Below are positions 1-23,240 of a stretch of DNA of 64,000 bases, one piece after another; position 1 is the stretch's first letter, and each line of letters opens with the position of its first letter. This DNA is from Campylorhamphus procurvoides (taxonomy: Eukaryota > Chordata > Aves > Passeriformes > Dendrocolaptidae): contig WBMV01004767.1 in the NCBI GenBank assembly GCA_013396655.1, positions 186,001 to 250,000 on the forward strand, given 5' to 3'. The notes under the pieces are model-generated. The model ran no database searches. It saw nothing but the letters and a program-made list of their open reading frames with translations, and was not told the DNA's origin. A program made the position numbers and the translations under genes.

Positions 1-3000
1 AAGGACAGTGCAATCCTCAGGGACCAAAACCAGCAAAGAGGTGTCTGGGATGCAGCCACAGTTAGCACAGAGGACCTGGTTGTGTTGCTGGGACTGTCTC
101 ACCATTATTAGGATTTTTATCTTTATCCACCTTTCAAACATGTAATTTTTAACTTCCCACATCCTAGTTTCCCAGGGCACAGCTACATCTCCCATGTTTT
201 TCACACTTATTTGAGTTGAATTTCCCACATCCCTGTATTTCACGTCATGCCCAGCCCTCAAACTGGCACTGACATCTGTTATCAAAGAGGCTGCATTTTC
301 TTCTTGCTCCTTTGACAAAATGAACCTCTCAAACCTGTTCAGAACACTTTGAATCTGCCAGGTCTTTTTGCTCTTTCTTCAGCTGCATCTCACTCCTCCC
401 TGAATCCAAGCAGCTTTCCCTCTGGAGCTGCTGCCTGGAACAACCAGGGACAGCCCTGCTGGGCTCTTGACTTCAAGGGTAGCAGAGGAATTAGTTAAGG
501 CTACAGCAAGATATTCCCAAAATACTCAAAATTAACTCTACTAAGAACTTCTGGAGGGTTGGGGGAAACAAAGGAAAACCCAATAAACAGGAAAGAGTCC
601 AAAGTCTGGGGGCATGGGAATCAACCTCCCCGTCACGACTTGATATTCAGTGTTTGTTGAACTAAATCCTTTCCCTTTCTAGGGAATGTGATCCATGGTC
701 CTTTTAACCTGAGGTCCATGAGCCCACCTGAGTGCCCTTTGCCAGGTAAAGTGTCACAGGAGACCTGCTGGTGTCACTGCAGGGGCAAGAGAGGCCAGGG
801 CAGTAAGGGCAGCACTCTGTGGCAAACAAGGCTCTGGTAGCTCCACAACTCGTGTAACTTCTCCTATTAATGAATAATTCACTCCCTGCCAGCTGCAGCC
901 CACGCTCAGAGCCACTCAGTGCCCTTCCCTGTCCCCTCCACTGCTCCTCACCCTTCCCTGGGGCTGGGAGACGTTGGGTCAGGAGCACAGATGGGAAACC
1001 AGGGAGGAGAAAATGCATCTTCCTCGTGCACTTGGGTAATTCATGAAACCAGAGTGGGCAAACCATGCCTGTTGCCTGGAATACTCCAGTTAATTGGACA
1101 ACTGCTGTGCCAGAAAACCTCTCCCCCACCTACAGCAAGTAAAATTTATACTGGTGGCCGGTAACAAGAACATCTTGATAAAATGGCTGAATTTATTTTA
1201 TACCTAGAAATGAAAAGAGCTCTTAACAAAGGGGGGTAAGTGATATGCTCGGTAAATCAAGGATAAAAGGACACAGCCTCTATTGAAGATTTTTTCCCCT
1301 CGTCTTTTCTTTTTAAACCTTTTGATGAGGTGCCCTGTTGCTCTGAGATGAGCTTCCACTGAAGTACTTTTGGAATTATCTCAAAGAGAAACCGATCATT
1401 TAAATGAGTTAAAGCCCCCAAACCAGATCCGCTATCTCCAACCTCGGGTTCGTTTTTTATATGGAGAATTTTGTGAAATTTATAAAATAATTTTGCTCCT
1501 GAACCAGGGGTTTATAAGACAAAGAAGTCTCATTCATTTTTTCCCTGCTCCCTTCTGAAGTGGTGAAGAATGATACATTTAGAATAAAGATGAAAGCAAA
1601 TATGTAGAAGAGAGGGAATATTCTGATAAATTTGTACCTTGTGTGTTTAGAAAACACCTACGGGCAACGATTCTTCAAATTGCTCCAGAGCTACCTGGGA
1701 CTTGGGTCCTTCAGGGAAAATTCCATTGAAGATAAGGTGCTCCTTTCTATTTACTCTTTTCCCTTTTAGACAACAGAGAGAGTTTTCAAGGTATGAGAGA
1801 GGAGAACAGGTTCCATTTTTCTTACTAGAGAGGGAAAGATTGTTTTTCCTCCCCTGTATGTTTTCTTCAGGGAAGCAGAGACACGGTCTGTGCCAGAAGG
1901 GAGCCAGGTGTGGGTGGAATGCTCAACAGGCTGGACCTGCAAGTCCCTGTGAACTGTTCAGGCAACACATAAACCAAGGTCCTCCTCATGTCTGGGGAGG
2001 AGTAAATGGGTCATTTCACTCCCTGAGCAGAACAAGAGTGGCCTGTGTGCATCTCTTGGCAGAGACATTATCCAATACAAAGTTTGGTATACACTTGCTG
2101 TGCATTTGAACAGCTTTACAGCACTACAATATATACTTATTTTTACTAAGTGCTCCAGCTATTGTTTAGTGTGTGTTCCAGGGGCTGACTGGAACTCCAG
2201 TGTGCAGGTAGGCTGTAAACTTTTCCTCTGATGTAAACCTGGGAAGCAATTTGTGCCCCCGTGGTAGAGAAAACATTATGCTGAGAAATTCTGGCATGCC
2301 AGACAAAATTATGGTCTTACAGACCCAGATCAAGCCTGTGCTTCAGTCCTTAAGTGCCCAGATCCCCACTGAGCCCAGCCAGAGACCCACACACATAAAC
2401 ACTTCCATAGGATGTATTTGAAAGGCATTAATTATGTTTTTAAAATGCAATTTTGATGCGATGCCAACAGAAGATGCAAAGGGCTCTAGATGCACAGTAC
2501 TGGGATAAATCTTGGAAGGGAAGCCAAGGAACATTCCAAAACCTGAAAAATCTTCTACTTAGAGGTCAGCACTGCCACAGTTTCCATACTTTGCTGCACG
2601 TGACTGGCCTGTGTGGGCTCTACCAATATACTCAAGGAACAGAGAAATGTCAGAATGGATTCTTTCATTTGGGTGACGAAGTGCCCGCTCTGCTTGCCAG
2701 CAACGCGGGGTTCAATAAAAGCAGACAGGTCTTCAAAAAATAGCAGCATAAATAGATGAACTCTTTAAAGTAATATAAGTTCTGTCATGTGGATGTGAAA
2801 TATGGAGTTAAGTGGCCGCTGCAGTGGGAGCTGCCCACGTTCCACAGAGGAGGGCTCTGAGTCTCCCCACGGTGTCTGGGGCTCAGCAATGCTTTAACCA
2901 CAGCTCTCCTGGCCACAGCATCACAGGGGAAGCACTTCGAGTTCAACCCATCTTTCAAAGGAAGAAAACAAAGCATCCATAAGGAAACAAAGGCACATCA

Positions 3001-6000
3001 CTGGGATGAGGTCTCCAGACAGCCACTGTTTTCAGGGAAGCTGCAATTAGCTGTGCAATGGAGAAGGTGAACTCAGTTGTATTTCAATAGCATTTATAAT
3101 GATTTCAGCAGCTAAAATGCTGATAGGTACATGCAGGGGGTTGGTTTCAAGATTTCCTTGTGAGACACAAGGTCAGGATTCCTGTGGTCTCCTGTCATAT
3201 TTAATTCATATCCTCTGGCCTTCCTCACCACATTTATTGAATTACAGGAATAAAATTCAATGAACCAAAAACAAAAGAAGAGAGGACACAGCAAGTCCTG
3301 ATTTCTATTATGCTGAGTTCAGTGGGCTTGAAGAGGAGCCTCTTGATCAGGATGTGGAAGGAGGGGGAGGAACAGGTTAGTACAGCCCCTCTCACCACTC
3401 CCTAATTGCATCCAAGGAATTTATTGCACGGAGTGACCATTTGCATGTGGGAGTGAGGATCCAATTTCTCCCAGTGCAGACTCTCCCCATGGCCTTTGTA
3501 AGGCTCATCTGTGCACTCCCTGTGTGTGTTTGCCAGCTTCCTCCTTGCCACAGATGGGATGGCAGTACCTGGCTTTGCAAAACCATCCTTCAGAAAAGCA
3601 TCACTGGCAAGTCCTCCCACCAGTGCTGAGAGGCAACACTGACATGTGGTAAAGCACCAGTTCCAGGAAGGGCCCTGCTGGGGTGCTTGTGATGATCATT
3701 CCCTGCAATCCCCTTGGTTAAACTGGCCCAGCCTTTCTCCTCCCTTCACAAATGGGACACAGCAAGCACAGTGGACTTTACTGCTGGAGCAGCTCTGTGA
3801 TTTGGGGCAAAACTCTCCTCTACTCCTGTTATCCTGTTTGTACTGGCCTGTCTGCTGCCTCTGAGAACTGGAGGGTTGGGTGTAATTGTGGATCACTCAG
3901 AGTTCTCAGCTCCTTTTCCAGTCAAATGCAGCCCCAGAGTTAAAGCAGAGCCATCCCCTGGTGTGAGCACAGTCACATCAGAACCTCACACAAACACCCA
4001 GGACTGGTACCAAGAACATCTTCACAAGGGTGTCCTTTGGTTTTAGAGCTACAAATGTGCAAATCTGGCTGTTGAGTCTGACCCAAAATAATCATTGAAA
4101 AAAATAAGACACAAAATGTTTCGAAATTCTATCCAAACCTGCAAGCTCACCACTATTTAGCTTTGCCATTTGAGTTTTTGGAAATGTCACAGCTAATAAA
4201 TAATGTAATTTTTTTTCCAAGCTACAATCTGATTTTTATTTTACAACTGGAATCTGCTTAACTTCCACAAATCAAATGCTCTGCTCCTGTACATGCCAAC
4301 CTATGGGATGGCTGCCTTTCCACTTAATACATTTAATAAAGGTGACCAGATGCTTTGTGTTTTTAATGGCTTGTTCTGCATCCCAACTGCGTGTCCCTGT
4401 TTTGGCTGTGAGAGCAGATGATTGATCCTGCAGCCCAGCCCAGCTGCCCTGCCACAGCACAGCCCAAAACATGCCATCTGTGCTGGGCACTGGGCTGGGG
4501 GAGTGCTCTGGCAGGAAAACACCTCCCTCCTTGGCTGCTGTGCATTCCAGTCCTCCCAGGGTCCTGAGGGTCCAACTCCTCTGCCTGTGCAGTCCAGTTT
4601 TGCAGTGATAGCCCATCTCCCATCATTTTCTCTTCCTTAGAAACCCCTCAGCCTGCTCTGCCCTGTGTAGATCAAATATTTCTGTCAACTGTGAGATGTT
4701 GCTGCTGGTTTTATTCTTTCCAATCATATGGCAAAATTCCTGCCCGTGTGGCTGCGTCAGCCAAGCCAGAGAAGCAAGAGGGACTCATTTATGGCTTTCC
4801 TGAATAATTAGCTCTGCCCAGCTCTGCCTCAGCACCACTCCACTGCCAGCTCTGCCAAAGGACACATCCTGCACTCAGGGATTGCTGTGCCATCTCTCCC
4901 AGACTTGACAAATCCAAGGGCAAAATTGCACCCCCAGGCAAAGCTCCTGCTGCCTCAGCAAGAGCCAGGCAGGAATATCTGAAGGGATAGCCAGGCTTGG
5001 AGTGTGTCACTGAGAACAGACACTTGCAGCCCCACAGGCAGCCCCCTGTCCCTGCCCAGGGACATTCCTGGTGGGACACTGGGGTGGGGACCAAAGGTTC
5101 TGTCAGTGCTCTGCACAGCCTGTGTTCTGCAGCACTGGAGAGATCCACTGCAGCTCAACTCAGCTGGCATGCACACGGATGACAAATATGCTTCAGAGGC
5201 AATAAATTAGCAATTTCAAGGCTTTACTTCCCCTCATGGACTAATTGCCAGAGATTATAGTATATTATGTGAGAGCAATGATACTAATGCCTAAATATGC
5301 TTCAGTGATTATAGAGCTATCCTCAATAACCAAGCTGTTTAAATGTCAATGCAAGAAAGCTCTTTATTATGAGATTAAATATTATTTTGAAGCAATGCAA
5401 TAGGAACTTCCCAGGCTTTCTGCCTGCAATAATGCTGCCTTGGGGCAATATATACTGGACAAGGTAAGCTGTTTTAAAATGTGTACAGTAGAGGGTCCCA
5501 AAATACTTCTGAGCTGCAAACTTAAACAGCATTTCTGATAAGAAGGATGATCTTAGGATCTTTTATTTTGTATTTGTTGCTACTATGCTCCTGCTTTCAT
5601 TTTTCCTCTACTTGTGCATCATCACCATACAGAGAAGACAAATCCCTGTTTTCTCTCAGTGTGAGTTGGGAATCAAACCTCAAAGACATTTTCTTTTTTT
5701 TCATCTCTGAGCACCAGTACCTTGCACAGACAGTTGTGAGCCCTGCTCCTCACACCTAAACAAACCTCTTTATACATGACCCTGGATCTGCTGCTGCCAC
5801 AAAGCAGAGAACAGCAGTGTCTGTGAGCCAAAACTCCAACTGCACAGCTCTGGGGAAGCCAGCTGGTGAGCACAACCTCAGCAGTGACTTAGAAGGGAGG
5901 CTAAAAAGGCTTTAACATCCCACTCATCTCACACGGGATCCCCTCACTGTGAAACTTGTCACACAGCTGTGCAGCCCGTCCCTTGCTTTCTAATAAACTT

Positions 6001-6782
6001 GGTAATTATAACTCATAATAGTACTGAACACATATAGATAGGCCTGTGGGGACAGATCATGTAAAACTAAGGACACAGATAGGCAACTGCTTGTGAAGTT
6101 TGGTGGAATTCTCCCTTTAAAGCAATTTTTTTCCTTTAGAAAGTATTGTTTCTTAAACACAGCCTGCCCTTCTCCTCCACGATGTGCTCCTGAAGGGAAG
6201 AGGGGCTTCATTTATGGATAATCAGGGAATTTAGTGGAGAGAATTCCTTGCTGCCCAGATGCAGCAGGACTAACACCTTCTGCTGTAACCTGCCAATCAT
6301 TAATTCTGAATTTCTGATGTTTCCTCTTGGCTCCTTCCTTCAGCCATTTTCTATCTCACCTATCAAACTAATGCTTGTTTGCCTCGGAATGTCTGAAGCT
6401 CTTTCTGATGCTCAGGTAAAAGACACCTGCCATACAGGCTCAGAAAAGATATAAATTGCTCTATCATTTGTAACATTTTAAAATATCTTCATCTATTAAA
6501 ATCACACTGTGACTGACAAGGAACACGCTGAAAGGCCAGGAGAATTCTTTCTCTGCTCTTCCTGGCAGACAATAATCTGACATTCTTTTTGTTATGCCTT
6601 GACTTAGAACACAGGCTGGGAATCCACATCTTCATCCTCCTAATAGTAATAAACCCACAGCAGTGATGGCAAGGAAAGAGCCCCGAGCAGGAAGCTGAGG
6701 GAGAAGGATGAGGGCTCCTCACATCCAGGGGAATGATGTGTCAATAATGGGATTGTCCCAATAATGGGGGATTGTCACTCAC
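1..6782 (-). other. MEGF11: MEGF11 intron following exon E (partial)
   Basis: This is intronic sequence running off the left edge. I scanned for the next cysteine-rich EGF exon (expected to begin Gly-x-x-Cys in phase 0) and found none, so this intron exceeds 6.7 kb. The content is mixed unique sequence with modestly GC-rich blocks near 870-1130 and 4380-5170 and AT-rich stretches near 1170-1700, 4070-4270 and 5190-5560. I saw no recognisable transposon or RNA gene. The short ORFs lack codon structure or homology that I can recognise. Confidence 0.8.
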
Positions 6783-6957
6783 CGTGTATCCCGGGGCACA
6801 GGAGCAGCTCCCGGTGACACTGTCACAGTCGGCCCCGTTGTGGCAGGGGCAGGGCAGGGCACAGCCCTCGCCGAAGGAGCCCGGGGGACACGTCTCGTTG
6901 CAGTAGAGCCCAGCCCAGCCGGCCTTGCAGCTGCACTCTCCGGACAGGGGGTGGCAG
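6783..6957 (-). CDS. MEGF11: MEGF11 exon E (EGF modules; last exon in the window)
   Basis: This 175-nt exon contributes one base to the split Ser codon and then 58 codons. It leaves in phase 0 after TAC ACG (Tyr-Thr), with donor GTGAGT at 6782. The acceptor reads TCTTCTCAG and is preceded by a TGTC/TGTG-type microsatellite that serves as its pyrimidine-rich tract. The peptide is [20 protein letters not shown], then [18 protein letters not shown], then a loop with [22 protein letters not shown] is a potential N-glycosylation sequon. The final module is closed in the next exon, which lies left of position 1. The exon is GC- and CpG-rich compared with its AT-rich introns. Confidence 0.92.
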
Positions 6958-6966
6958 CTGAGAAGA

Positions 6967-7007
6967 GACACACGGACAGACACACAGACAGACACACAGA
7001 CAGACAG
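6967..7007. repeat. CAGA/CACA microsatellite next to the exon E acceptor
   Basis: The plus strand reads as alternating ACACAGAC and AGACAGAC units. On the transcribed (minus) strand this is TGTCTGTC/TGTGTGTC, ending about 10 nt before the exon E boundary. It therefore occupies the position of the branch-point and polypyrimidine region. Confidence 0.85.
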
Positions 7008-10000
7008 CGGTGAGATGGGGCAGCAAAGGGAAATACAGCCCAGGACATTTCACAGGCGGTGCCAGCAAGAGGCACACTAAGAACGGGGCAGACCTAAAGC
7101 TGTCCTGGTGAACATGGGCCCTATAATTTAGGAAGGGAATATGGTGCTAAACACCAGCCTGGCACACGAGCTCCAAAACACCTCCAAGCACCTGGGAACT
7201 GCCACAGCAGTGTTTACACCATGAAGTTCATGCTCTTCCATTCTCTATCAGTGTGACTTGATTACTGGCATCACCCACACCATGAGGAATGCACAGGCTG
7301 GAGCACAGCCATGGGCTGGACTGTCTGCTGTATGCACAGGGAGAAAGGAAAGTGCTTGGGAAGGGAAAAGGCTCCTCAGAAGAGGGAACATTCATCCCTA
7401 GTGCCCAGAACTGATCAGCCCCTTAACCTGGGGATTTACCTGGGGCAGGAGTCAACAGGAGCCCTGGCACCAAACTGTGGCTGAGCAGGGAAATGAGGGA
7501 AGCTCCTTCTGCTGAATAACAAGCACCATTAAACCTCTGGCTTTCCTTTCCATTCAGCCAGTTCCACACCACATGGAGAGCAAAGGAGAAAGGACAATTG
7601 AGCCCAAAAGACCAGACAATGACTGTGGTACTGTAATGGCTCTGTCCAGCCCTCAGTGAGGGAGATGAGAAATAGTATTGCTCCAAATCCCATTTCCTTT
7701 ATCATTCTCAGAACCAGGACAGGGCTCTGCAAGGTGGCACCTCTCTACACACCTGTCCCCTGGGGTTGTGCCCCACAGAAACAATTCATTTTCCATCACA
7801 ATTATTTATTGCTACAGTTTGAGATCGCAGACATCACTGAATAGGTTTCTTTACACCTATAAAATTAGTACTGTATATGTTAATTTTCAAGGTAACCTCA
7901 TAAACTGTAATATCCAAGTATGTTTCAGGCAATTACTGGTAGGAGAGGTTAGTCATATACTGGTGCTGCTAAGAAGGATCAAATTTTGTAAGTGTCATAT
8001 GTTTCATCATAAATAGTGTTTTACTGACTAATTAAAACAATTAATCAGCTCAACAAACTACCATCCATGAAATTCTTCTGACAAAGCAGTCCCTGAAATT
8101 ATGGTTGTTCACAAAGCACCTCTTAACATTCAGATGAAAATAATAAAAGCTCATTTTTCCCCCCTCTGCGTCTATTAATCATTACCTAATAGGAGCAGAA
8201 AGCTCAATGTTAAAGAAGTGTTTTAAAGTGGATTCTGTGTTTCTGTTTCCACTACTCCTGCATGTATCATGTGCTTCCATGAGAACTGCATCTGTTGGCT
8301 AAATTAAATCTCTCAAAGGTAATGTATGATCAGGGCAGCTGGGATCAGTCTATGACAATTCAGCTGAAAATACTGCACTGGGGAAGAAGTTTTCCTCCTT
8401 GGTTGGCTCCTGCATCACCACGGACAGCTCCTTTGCATGGGGAGCGAGCTCTGTATGGAAACACTCCCAGTGTGTGCTGAAGGAAGAATGAGAACACTTT
8501 GCAGAAGAACCTGCAGGAGATGGGGGCTTAGACCCAAACCAAGGGCCAGGAGAAGGCTGGGACCATTTCTGCCCCACCAAAGCCTTGCCCACCCTTCCCT
8601 GGGGCTGTGAGTGCAGAGGTTTGGTGCCCTCCATCTATGGGACCTGCCCACTGAAGCAACAAGAACTCCACTGCCAGCCTGAGCAGAGCAGGGTCTGTTC
8701 TCCCCCTGCACCAAAAGCACCTGTCTGACAGTCGAGGTGCCTGATGCAGCCAGAACTCGAGGAGGGCTGAGATTCAGAAGCTTCACCAAACTGCAGAAAA
8801 CATCTGTTCCCTTCCCAGTCCTGCCAGGCAGTCTTGGCCAGAACTTGCTCTTGCTGCTTTGTTTTCTCCATTTCTAAAATGATGCCTTTCTTCCTTTGGA
8901 AACCATTTGAAGATCTGCAGCTGGTATCACTAAATAGTACTAAGGTTTGGTACCAATAGGACTAAGTTTTTGTACCAATTCTTTTTTCTATCTCATAGGT
9001 ACAGACTATTCCAGTAATTAAAGTGAGCACAGTTACATCCTAATTAAATTGCAGCTCCTGATGTAGTGCAAGTGTGGATGGAGGTGTGTAGAGGGAATGG
9101 TTCTCTTCTACTGGCATTTTGTACAACTTCATTCTGGTGAAATTCATTTTTTAAAAATTTTACACGTTAAACTGAAAAACACAAAGGCATTTTTGACCCT
9201 TCATTTCTTAAGCATCTGATTTTGAGGAAATCTGAGGAGAGCAGGTAACTTCCTCAAGGCAAGTTGGAAAAAGAAATGCTTTAGACAGCACAGTCTGTTT
9301 CAAATTCTGAATTTGTTCTCCACACATCTTTCAGCCAAAACCACTTCTTCCCAAAGAACTTCCTGGCTTTCTGTTTATACTTTAGCACCAGTCATCTCAT
9401 CCTCACCAGCAACAGCCCTAATCCTTATTTAACAGTATTTTCTGTCTCTTGCTGTCCATACTACATCCAGTTTTCCTTTCTGAAATGCCTTTTGCTGTAA
9501 AGAAGTGGCCACAACGAGACTGCAGGGCCACTCCTCCAGCCCAGCACTCCAGAGCCAGCCTCGTTCAGCACAGTGCTGACTTAGGTCAAGGTCAGGCTTC
9601 ATGTAAACTCCAAGGGGTTTGGTCCTTCCAAATCTGCCAGAGTGGAGGCAGGAATTAAGAGCCTCTGGAGACCTCCTCATTCCATGTGACTTTGCCACAG
9701 AGCCTTCCTTCCCTCCTCATGCTGTGACCTTGGAAGGACCTTACCACAGGCACACAGCTCCACACCAGTGCTCCAGAGCCGTGGGTGGCCAAGACCATTC
9801 CAGCTGTTCATTTCCCTCCCTGCTTTGAAGAGCAAGCCAGGATTATTCCTTTCCAACTCCTGCAGGCTGTCTCCATGTGGCCTTCTTGCAGAGGGGATTT
9901 TTTACAGGTGTATCCTTTCCTGTGGAAGGACAGTCCCAGTCACCAGCACTTTGTAAATCACCTTTCCTCAGTCTCAACCGTGGGGTTGTTCCAACGTCCT

Positions 10001-10068
10001 GTACAAAGTGCCTTTCCCTGTGCTCTGATGCAGAAATTATTGGATGATGTTCTTCAGCTGTTGCCACG

Positions 10069-10125
10069 CTGGAGGTTAGACTAGATGGTCACACTGATCT
10101 CTTCAGACATTAGAACAGATAGATC
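10069..10125 (+). mobile_element. Possible old CR1 LINE 3' tail fragment
   Basis: The sequence around GGAGGTTAGACTAGATGG, followed by CACTGATCTCTTCAGACATT, resembles the diverged CR1 3'-terminal motif (GGTTGGACTAGATGATCTCT then CCTTCCAACC). It is too short and diverged for a firm call. Confidence 0.35.
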
Positions 10126-13003
10126 TATGAAAATGGAAAAGCTGATTGTGTGTTTCTTAATGTTCCTCCTCAACCTGCTCCTCACGGCCCCCAGAACATT
10201 CCATTCCAGTCAACTCTCCAATAACCAGACCAAATGAGTCAAAAGCAGGGACAGGAGCTTCCCTCACCTTCTACAAGTGTTTATTCAATTATCCCACGCA
10301 CTTGGAGATCACAACAAGCAGCCAACAGCTCCAACTGCCTCTGGGGAAAGTAGATGGTTGTCAGTAAAGGAGCCACTTTGGAAGACCCCAGTTCCATTAA
10401 GGACAAACACTCGGGGAGGAACGGGAGGAGGAGCGTGGGAAGAAAGATGCACTGTATGGGACTGGTTACACAATCAGCAAAAAGATTTGTTGAGAATGTG
10501 GAGTGCCTTTGGAAAAGGTCATTTTCCATCAGCTCTGCCGCTCCTTGGCTCAGCAATTGACAGCACTCTGCAGAGCTCATTGAAAAGTGGAAAGCTGAAA
10601 TTCCATGGATGAATGAAAGAACATTTGCAGATCTACAGCTTGCTGATATCTCTTTGTTCCATAACAGCGGTGATAAGATGCAGGGAAAAGGGAGATTTTA
10701 TCAACAGAGAGACTAGACTCATTTATTAAGGAGCCAGAGATATGATCTCAGCAGAGGATGCTCAAGGGAGGCTGATGGAGCAGTGATGGGAGGGAAGGAA
10801 TAAAACGCACCCCTCAGACAGCAGCCAGCAGCAGGGTGTGCAGGCATCAGCACATGGCCAGAAAAGGGCTGGGACAGGACTCCATCCTCCACCTGTCTGA
10901 GCTCTCTCAAACCTGAGGCCTCCTCTGTCCTCACAGCTGGACGGTGCCAGTGTGTTCTCTCAGGGAAGACCCTCTGGGAAACCCTCAGAGCATCCCCCAG
11001 GTAGTTCTGTGAGTAACACGGGATGAATTCTTGCACCCTCAGCCCCACCTAAAAGACTCTTCATGACCTGAGCCCTCAGCTGAGAAGCAGCAGCCCAGCT
11101 CAGCCTTGCCCACAGCCTGCAGTCCTTCCCCTCCTCTTACACCTTCATGGGAACAGGGGCTCACAGGGGAGTTTGTGCAGGCTCAGGAGGGCTGAGGACA
11201 CGGTGCTAGCTGCTGTCCATGGGCACATCCTCCCCCTCCAGCACACCTTACACTGAGGAGCAATCCACCTTGGATTTACCTGCACAGAGCCAGGGGCAGG
11301 GGGTGACACGCAGGAATTTACAGCTCAGCTCCCTCTGCAGCAGGTCCTGAGACATCCCCCATCCTCAGGGCCACACAGCACCAACCTTCTGTGTGGGACA
11401 TGCAGCTGGTGCCTCAGGGATGTTATTTTTGCCCTGGTTCCATGACCCACAGCACAACCAGGAGCCACAGCAGCCTGTTGTGCAGAGCCCCCTGGAGCCT
11501 CGAGCCCTTCACGCCCCGGCTGTCAGACCCCGCAGTGCTGGAGCTCTCCTGCTGCACAGGACTTGTACCAGCACAGTCACAAGGTTTGAAATAACCCACT
11601 GTCAGCTCTGACTTTCAGCTGAGCAAAGGCTCACCACTCGCAGCTGAATTCACAAGGAAAGTCACCTGTTTATTCCCAAGGCTGAGACAAAGAGGGTCTA
11701 TCTCCAGCACACAGCCAGCCTTGCCTGAAGTGCCAGTGTGAGTGTGCACACAAATCAGGAGCTGTGACTTGCATCCAGAATTGAGGGGTTTCTAGTTTAG
11801 CAGGCAGCAAGATCCCAGGCAGGTTTGTCACCATCAGCAGGACAGTTGGGTCCCCACCTGCCTGCTTGGAATTTGAGGAATGGCTGTACCAAGGGCATGT
11901 TTGCTCAGGCATCACTTAGCCCACCCTCTCTGAAGCACACACAGCCCTAAACTGGCTCTGCTGCTGCCCAGGAATGGGCAGGGATGGGAGGGAATGGTGC
12001 ATGGTGCAGGGATGTGGCACTGCAGGCCAGGAGACAGCCCAGGCCAGGGGGGTTTGGCTGCCCAGGCTCCTTTACTGCAGCTGAGGGAGGCAGGACTCTC
12101 CAAACAGCAGTTCCAGCAGTCAGGAAACAAGGCAAGGAGGTGCAAAAGGTAACAAAGAGGATAATAGGGAAGAGTCTTAAATTCTCCCCTTTTTTTTCAA
12201 GGTTTGGAAAACTTATTCCAGCCTGCCAACAGGAAGTCAATTCAAGGTGTTCAAGTGGCTCTGGCTCTTAGCAATGAGAACCTCAAGAATAAGATGCTAA
12301 AAACAGCAAAAAAGGGAATAAAACATCAAAACCTGACCTTTTAAGCGAGGCTCATTCCATTGTAGGTGTAACTCCCTGGTATTTATTTTGCTGAGTGTTT
12401 CCCCCCCACACAGAGTGTATGAAGAGCAGAAAGAGGCTCACATGAGGAGTGTGTTGTGACAATGTGCACCGTGTTCCAGTCCCACAGCCGGGCTCAGGGA
12501 TATTGATTTCACTCTATTTATACATCTGCCTCGAGTGTTTTCAACAGGGTAATTTGCCACGAGACAGAAACTGAAGCAAATTAGGTTTCATTTTGGAAGT
12601 CCCCTTGCTGTCTCCGGATCTAACAAGAAAACCCATGGCATAAAAAAAGCCAAAATGATGGATTTGAGTGAACCTATCTCTATTTTTAAAACTTCAGTGG
12701 GTTATTACACGTACATATGGGCATCCCCTGATGGTCCTTGTGCCTAGAAGACTTTAGTCACAGGATAAAGTCGTGTGTCAGGTTGTCTCAGGTGTTACCA
12801 GAACTGTTGACAGACCCATGCCCAGTACTTGGCTGGACTGAGGCTTATGGTTCCAGCCCTGAGGTCATTTAAATCAGAGCTCTGCAAAGCAGAGGAACTT
12901 GCTGTGTTTGCCCTTAATGCCACAGAGAAAAAGGCAGTAGGTGGAGTTAATGGAACTCTTTCCAGTGCCTCTATTTGCAGTGGAATACACACGCTGTACA
13001 TAC

Positions 13004-13216
13004 CTGAGAGTGTTGGTAATATTGCAGGGACATCTCTTGTTGCACTTGAGGCCATAGAAGCCTTCTGGACACATCCTCTCCTGGCAGTAGATGCCCTTAA
13101 AGCCCGGGTCACAGATGCAGGCTCCATTGACGTGGTAGCACTTGGCACCGTTCTGGCAGTCACACGTGCCCGAGCACTGGAAGCCATAAGTACCAATGGG
13201 ACACTCCTCCTGGCAC
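13004..13216 (-). CDS. MEGF11: MEGF11 exon D (one and a half EGF modules, symmetric exon)
   Basis: This 213-nt exon (71 codons' worth) starts in phase 2 with G completing Arg and ends in phase 2 with AG. The acceptor is CCCCTGCAG and the donor is GTATGT at 13003. The peptide is CQEECPIGTYGFQCSGTCDC, then a module containing YHVNGACICDPGFKGIYC, then CQERMCPEGFYGLKCNKRCP and CNITNTLS into the next exon. The RLCPEG/RMCPEG extra residue before the cysteine and the long NTxSCHP loop are family hallmarks of this position. NIT is a potential N-glycosylation site. Because both flanking introns are phase 2, skipping this exon would preserve the frame. Confidence 0.92.

Positions 13217-23240
<10,024 letters not shown>

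Larger units (their letters stand above)
6958..13003 (-). other. MEGF11: MEGF11 intron D-E
   Basis: This 6,046-bp intron is bounded by GTATGT and TTCTCAG on the minus strand. It contains the CAGA/CACA microsatellite against the exon E acceptor (6967-7007), an AT-rich stretch around 7790-8280, and a possible old CR1 tail near 10070-10125. Otherwise it is unremarkable unique sequence, with no coding potential that I can support. Confidence 0.85.
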
